Positions 60,399 through 64,000 of a stretch of DNA of 64,000 bases are shown here, piece after piece. Within the stretch, counting starts at the first letter, position 1; every line of letters begins with the position of its first letter. The notes beneath the pieces are model-generated. The model was not told where the DNA came from, did not search any database, and saw only the letters and a program-made list of their open reading frames with translations. Both the position numbers and the translations under genes were made by a program. The DNA is from Henckelia pumila (Eukaryota; Streptophyta; Magnoliopsida; Lamiales; Gesneriaceae): positions 191,366,821 through 191,430,820 of the forward strand of contig NC_133123.1 in the NCBI RefSeq assembly GCF_033568475.1. The letters run 5' to 3'.

Positions 60399-62263
60399 TG
60401 AAAGAGTGGGTGCCCAGTGAGCCAACTTGTGGCTATGGGCTTTGATGACTCTTTGTACAAACAATCTTTTGTTTAATATTATTTACACTTTTATTAATGG
60501 CAATGACTTTATCTTTCTTCATATTGTTATATTTTGATATACTATTGTTGTTTTGATAAAGACCTTGAATGTACTATAGTGTATGTAAGATGTGGTAGAA
60601 CATGGAGATGTCTATCATGAAACATGTCTTATAGTCACTGTATATTCTAAAACCGTTCCTAGTCGATTGAGCCGTCCGAGAATAAGGATAAGGATCGCTC
60701 GAGTTTGAGACTAGCATTTGCGATGCGGAGTACCACGTTTCATTGGTAGGGAACATGGAGATGTTCGAAGCATGCAAATGGATATTCATAGGATGAATAA
60801 TCGAACTACCCTATCCGGACTTTCCAAGTGGTTATCACTTATCGAGTGGATAAAGTCCGCGGTTTTGGTTGTACACCATTAGTCCTTACGACTTGAAACA
60901 TCATGGAGACTCTATATGCTAGTACTGTGCTTTGACTCGTTTACCGACTCTATGGGGGTTATCAGGTGTCGGGATTGGGTACAGTTACAACACATATAGG
61001 AGTCGATGCATTGTTGTCAAGGATTCACCACATACTTGCGAGTGTGGATATCCTATGCGATCTGAGGAGATATTAGTGTGACAAATCTCTGGCCAGAGTA
61101 CTTGATGTGATTTGAGAAATGGTTTCTTAGTAGCACATGCGATGTCACTAATTTGATCTTCAAGATGTATTGCATAGTTATCGAATCTTGAGCGACTCTC
61201 GATATACCAATGGTTGTTGATTCGATCGGGATATATGGATGAAGGGACCGTACTGTACGCTAACCAAAATCTACTGGTTCTTGTAGGCACTATCAGTGAT
61301 ACCTAGGGAATCATGGGGCGATGTTGCTAGGCGCTTTACCATGATTCGTTGGGCAAGTCGGAAATCGTTGTTCCGAGTCACAAGGAGTTGTGAGCCCACG
61401 GCTAGCTGTATTCCTGAACCATTGAGGGTCACACAGTGTAATGGAGTTTTAATCCCCGTTGAGATAGTTAAATTTAAAGAGTTAAATTTAATGAATAAAG
61501 AAGTTGGACTTCTTAAATAAGAGTAAGGGAGTAGGATTTCCTAAAATGACATAGGGATGGACATTTTTGGAAATCACTGAATTCGGATTCAGGAAAATTT
61601 ATCTTGACTTTAAAATATGCAGAAATGGTTTCTGTGCACATTGGTGAAATCGGTTCATCAATCGGAGTCACGATGAATTTTATATTAATTTCTGAACATG
61701 CGGGCTTTGCCTGTCGGGCCTCAACTTATGACTAATGGGCCCTAAGGTGTTAGTGGCCTGCATTATAAATAAGTTATTGCAGTACAGAAATTACACACAA
61801 CAGCTCATTATTCTGAGAGAGAAAAAAAAATCGAACCCTAGCTCTCTCAAAGAATTTTCGGCCGTCCCCCTCCTGCTCTGCCCGAGAAAATTTCGGTCTG
61901 TGATTTTGAATCGCAGTCAGGAATAACGAATCAGATTCGTTTAATCTCTTCGCAGAAAACTTCTGACAGATTTTCTAGTGCAATCTGTCAGAGGGATTTA
62001 AACCTCATTCGTGGACCTGATAGAAGGAGTTCATCAGTTCCTGGGAGATACAAGAAGCGCAGAGAAATCTGTGTGGTGTCCAATAATCTCGCTTCGAGAT
62101 TGAAGGTAAAATTTAATAATTGTTATTTAATTTTACACACACTTATAATTTAATCGTTGAACGGTTGATACCCACACTATGGAATTGTTCCATAATAAAA
62201 TTTTAAACTTCCGCTGCACCGGGTATCAATCGTGATTGATCTGAACGCCAGTTTTTTCCAACA
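60399..62263 (+). repeat. Copia-C 3' LTR
   Basis: 1,865 bases, nearly identical to 52530-54393. The polypurine tract GGGCAAGTGGGAGATT precedes it (60384-60398). Confidence 0.96.
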
Positions 62264-62268
62264 TCTTG

Positions 62269-62683
62269 AACTTGAGTCTTGGTACCCCATACACTTGCAT
62301 TCATGCTCATTTATTATTTGTATATTCATACTCTCGTGCTGAGCGTAGTTCGCTCTCGTCCATATTTCTGTGTTTATTGGATACCCCATTCGACGGGGTA
62401 GGTCTTAGGTTGGACGGAGCAGGAGGTTCAGGGCGGACTTAGTTGCAGGGTTTTGGCAGTTGTTGGGAGTTTTTGTGTATTCAGAGGATTGTATCAGAAC
62501 TTGTTAATTTGACACTAAGAATCTGGTTTTATTGGGTTGTAATAACTTAAGAATTCAGATTTATTTTTCTTAGATTTGTATAACTTTAGTGTTTTTCGCT
62601 GATAGTTTCTGATTATGTTTTAACTAAGATTATTGCATGCTTAAGCTTCTGATTAGTAGGTGATCACGGTGCGGGTCACTATA
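62269..62683 (+). repeat. Ty3-V 5' LTR, piece 3
   Basis: Continues after the Copia-C target duplication and ends ...GTGCGGGTCACTATA. A CA end may have mutated to TA. Confidence 0.7.
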
Positions 62684-62687
62684 TTTA

Positions 62688-62705
62688 TGGTAACAGAGCA
62701 TGCAT
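62688..62705 (+). other. Ty3-V primer-binding site (initiator tRNA-Met, one mismatch)
   Basis: TGGTAACAGAGC, against the canonical TGGTATCAGAGC, five bases after the LTR. Confidence 0.7.
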
Positions 62706-62766
62706 AGGATATTTCTGGGATTTAAACTTGTCTCTTTGGGTTTTTGATGTGCATTAATCCTTTCGG

Positions 62767-63780
62767 ATGGCTGATAGAGACGAGGAGATCCATGGTAGTC
62801 TTGGTTGGTGGGGGAGATGGTGACGCTCCAAGATGCCCCGCGCAAACTGCTACCATAGAGAGGGCATATGTCATTTCGAGATGCATAGGTTACTGCAAAT
62901 GGGACCTAAGACCTTAGTAGGAGGTGAGACTCCTGAAGAGGCTGATGACTGGCTCAAGCGGATGGAGAGTTGTTTCCATGTTTTTGATTGTTCAGAGGAC
63001 CAGATGATGGAGGCTTCTACTTTCATTTTGTAGGGACGTGCTCGTAAGTGGTGGAGATCCGCGTCTGCACCGTTACTTCAGGAACATGGGCATGTCTGGT
63101 GGCCGGATTTCTGTAGATTTTTTCGTCAGTTGCATTTTCCTCCAGCACTCCGCCACGCGAATGAAATTGAGTTGCTTAATTTGAAGCAGGCATCCTTGTC
63201 TGTTGATGAGTATCAACAGAAGTTTATTGACCTCCTCCCGTATTGTCCTCATATTGGCGCCAGCTTTGAGGCGAAGTACGATCACTTCCTGTAGGGATTG
63301 AACCATGAGATTTTTGACTGGGTCACTGTCTGTGATGACCCGACTTGTTACGAGGTCTTGGTGAACCATTTTCGGCAGACAGAGATTAGTGTGAACTGTG
63401 GTAGGACGCTTCAGTCTTCTCGACCCGCGAGTTCTTTGGGTCCTCGTGCCCAATTTTTAAGAAGTCTTCTTCAACTACTTCTTTCTCTGGATCCGATGGA
63501 GTTATGAGTTTTGGGAAGAAGGGTCAGTGTGCTCACTGTGGGAAGAATCACCCGACGGATAAATTTGGTAAGGCTGCAGGAACTTGTTTTCGTTGCGGGG
63601 AGATTGGTCATCTCAAGAAGGATTGTACACGTGCTGGGAGAGAAGGTTCAGGTTCAGGTTCTCAGACTACAGTTCAGCAGAGGCCTCCAGGGAAATCAGT
63701 GGGAGGTTCTAATCTACGACCACGAGCTCCGAGTCAAGTGTTTTCATTGAGTCGTGACCAAGCTGTGGAGAAGAATGAGA
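62767..63780 (+). pseudogene. Ty3-V gag
   Basis: The start MADRDEE ends in a stop near 62821. The Gag body follows from 62833: LLQMGPKTLVGGETPEEADD, then WLKRMESCFHVFDC, a stop at 63031-63033, then ARKWWRSASAPLL, LHFPPALRHA, LSVDEYQQKF and DLLPYCPHI, and a stop at 63294-63296. After a frame change near 63450 two zinc knuckles are seen: CAHCGKNHPTDKFGKAAGTC overlapping CFRCGEIGHLKKDC (about 63526-63630). At least four lesions; it cannot make Gag. Confidence 0.85.
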
Positions 63781-64000
63781 GGGTTATTTTAGGTACGTTT
63801 CTTTTATGCGGTATACCTTCTTTTGTTCTTATTACTGGTGCATCTCATTCTTTCATATCTACGTGTTTTTTCAAGCATCACAAGTTATCCTATATTGCTC
63901 TAGATGTAGTAATTTCTGTTTCTACACCAACTGATCAGTCAGCTTTGGCTAAACGTCTAGTTTTTTGTTGTCCTTTAGAATTTGAGGGTAATGTTTTGAC
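63781..64000 (+). pseudogene. Ty3-V protease start, catalytic Asp missing, cut by window edge
   Basis: The frame continues open from the gag zinc knuckles to 64000: VILGTFLLCGIPSFVLI, then TGASHSFIS (about 63832-63858). In this family the motif is normally V-L-[F/I]-D-[T/S]-G-A-[S/T]-H-S-F. Here the Asp codon is absent without a frameshift, so the protease would be inactive even if translated. Confidence 0.75.

Larger units (their letters stand above)
52530..62263 (+). mobile_element. Copia-C: youngest copia insertion
   Basis: LTRs 52530-54393 and 60399-62263, target duplication tcttg (52525-52529 and 62264-62268). Comparing the LTRs I find one substitution (near 52675/60540) and one base-length change in an A run. 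It has the longest leader of the three copies (about 2.1 kb). Gag-pol has only two lesions. Confidence 0.96.
35707..64000 (+). mobile_element. Ty3-V: Ty3 element running off the right edge
   Basis: The 5' LTR (TGTAGTAACCC... to about 62683) is split into 35707-36535, 52259-52529 and 62269-62683 by Ty3-III and Copia-C. It is followed by a Met-type PBS, gag and the start of protease. The reconstructed LTR would be about 1.5 kb. The gag style differs from Ty3-I to -III. The 3' part is outside the window. Confidence 0.82.

Overview
This is a eudicot nuclear-genome window made almost entirely of nested transposable elements. No intact host gene is visible. The coding remnants are plant-type: Ty1/copia and Ty3 polyproteins, a MULE transposase and a LOG-type cytokinin-activation gene. 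Several Ty3 and LTR sequences resemble ones I associate with Lamiales (Gesneriaceae-like), but that placement is a weak inference from memory.

Left block (1-15145). A Mutator-like (MULE) transposase pseudogene (13643-14668, with a further piece at 27274-27462) is interrupted by Ty3-I, a + strand element that starts left of the window and ends at 13641. Ty3-I has a tRNA-Asp primer-binding site, a gag start and a protease, but no reverse transcriptase or integrase. Its 5' LTR is interrupted by Copia-A (212-8360, - strand, target duplication attag).

Second block (15146-27268). Ty3-II (- strand, target duplication aagac) is the only Ty3 element here with a complete gag-protease-RT-RNase H-integrase order, broken by several stops. 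Between its integrase and its 3' LTR lie two co-oriented intronless host-like reading frames: a LOG-family gene (18547-19184) and an unrecognised Cys-rich protein (19399-19950). Each carries one disabling mutation. A small TRIM-like element interrupts its 3' LTR.

Middle (27274-35706). This holds the MULE tail, an FtsH-type AAA fragment, a 1.96-kb solo LTR (29056-31011, target duplication ataca) with three strong hairpins, a 295-bp Tourist-type MITE (31769-32063, target duplication TTA) and remnants of Ty3-IV.

Right block (35707-64000). Ty3-V (+ strand, running off the right edge) has a 5' LTR split into three pieces by Ty3-III (36536-52253, - strand, itself carrying Copia-B at 38547-47907, target duplication actca) and by Copia-C (52530-62263, target duplication tcttg). 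Copia-A, -B and -C are one family (about 1.85-kb LTRs, initiator-Met PBS, one gag-pol frame). All three reading frames are broken, Copia-B worst. The LTRs of Copia-C differ at only about two positions, so it is the youngest insertion.

Worth a second look: the LOG-bearing retroelement, a GATCGAGC hairpin shared by unrelated LTRs, two large Ty3 elements that keep gag and protease but lack RT and integrase, and a GC-rich leader module in the copia family that varies in size. Domain calls come from reading motifs by eye; no searches were run, and LTR difference counts are manual.
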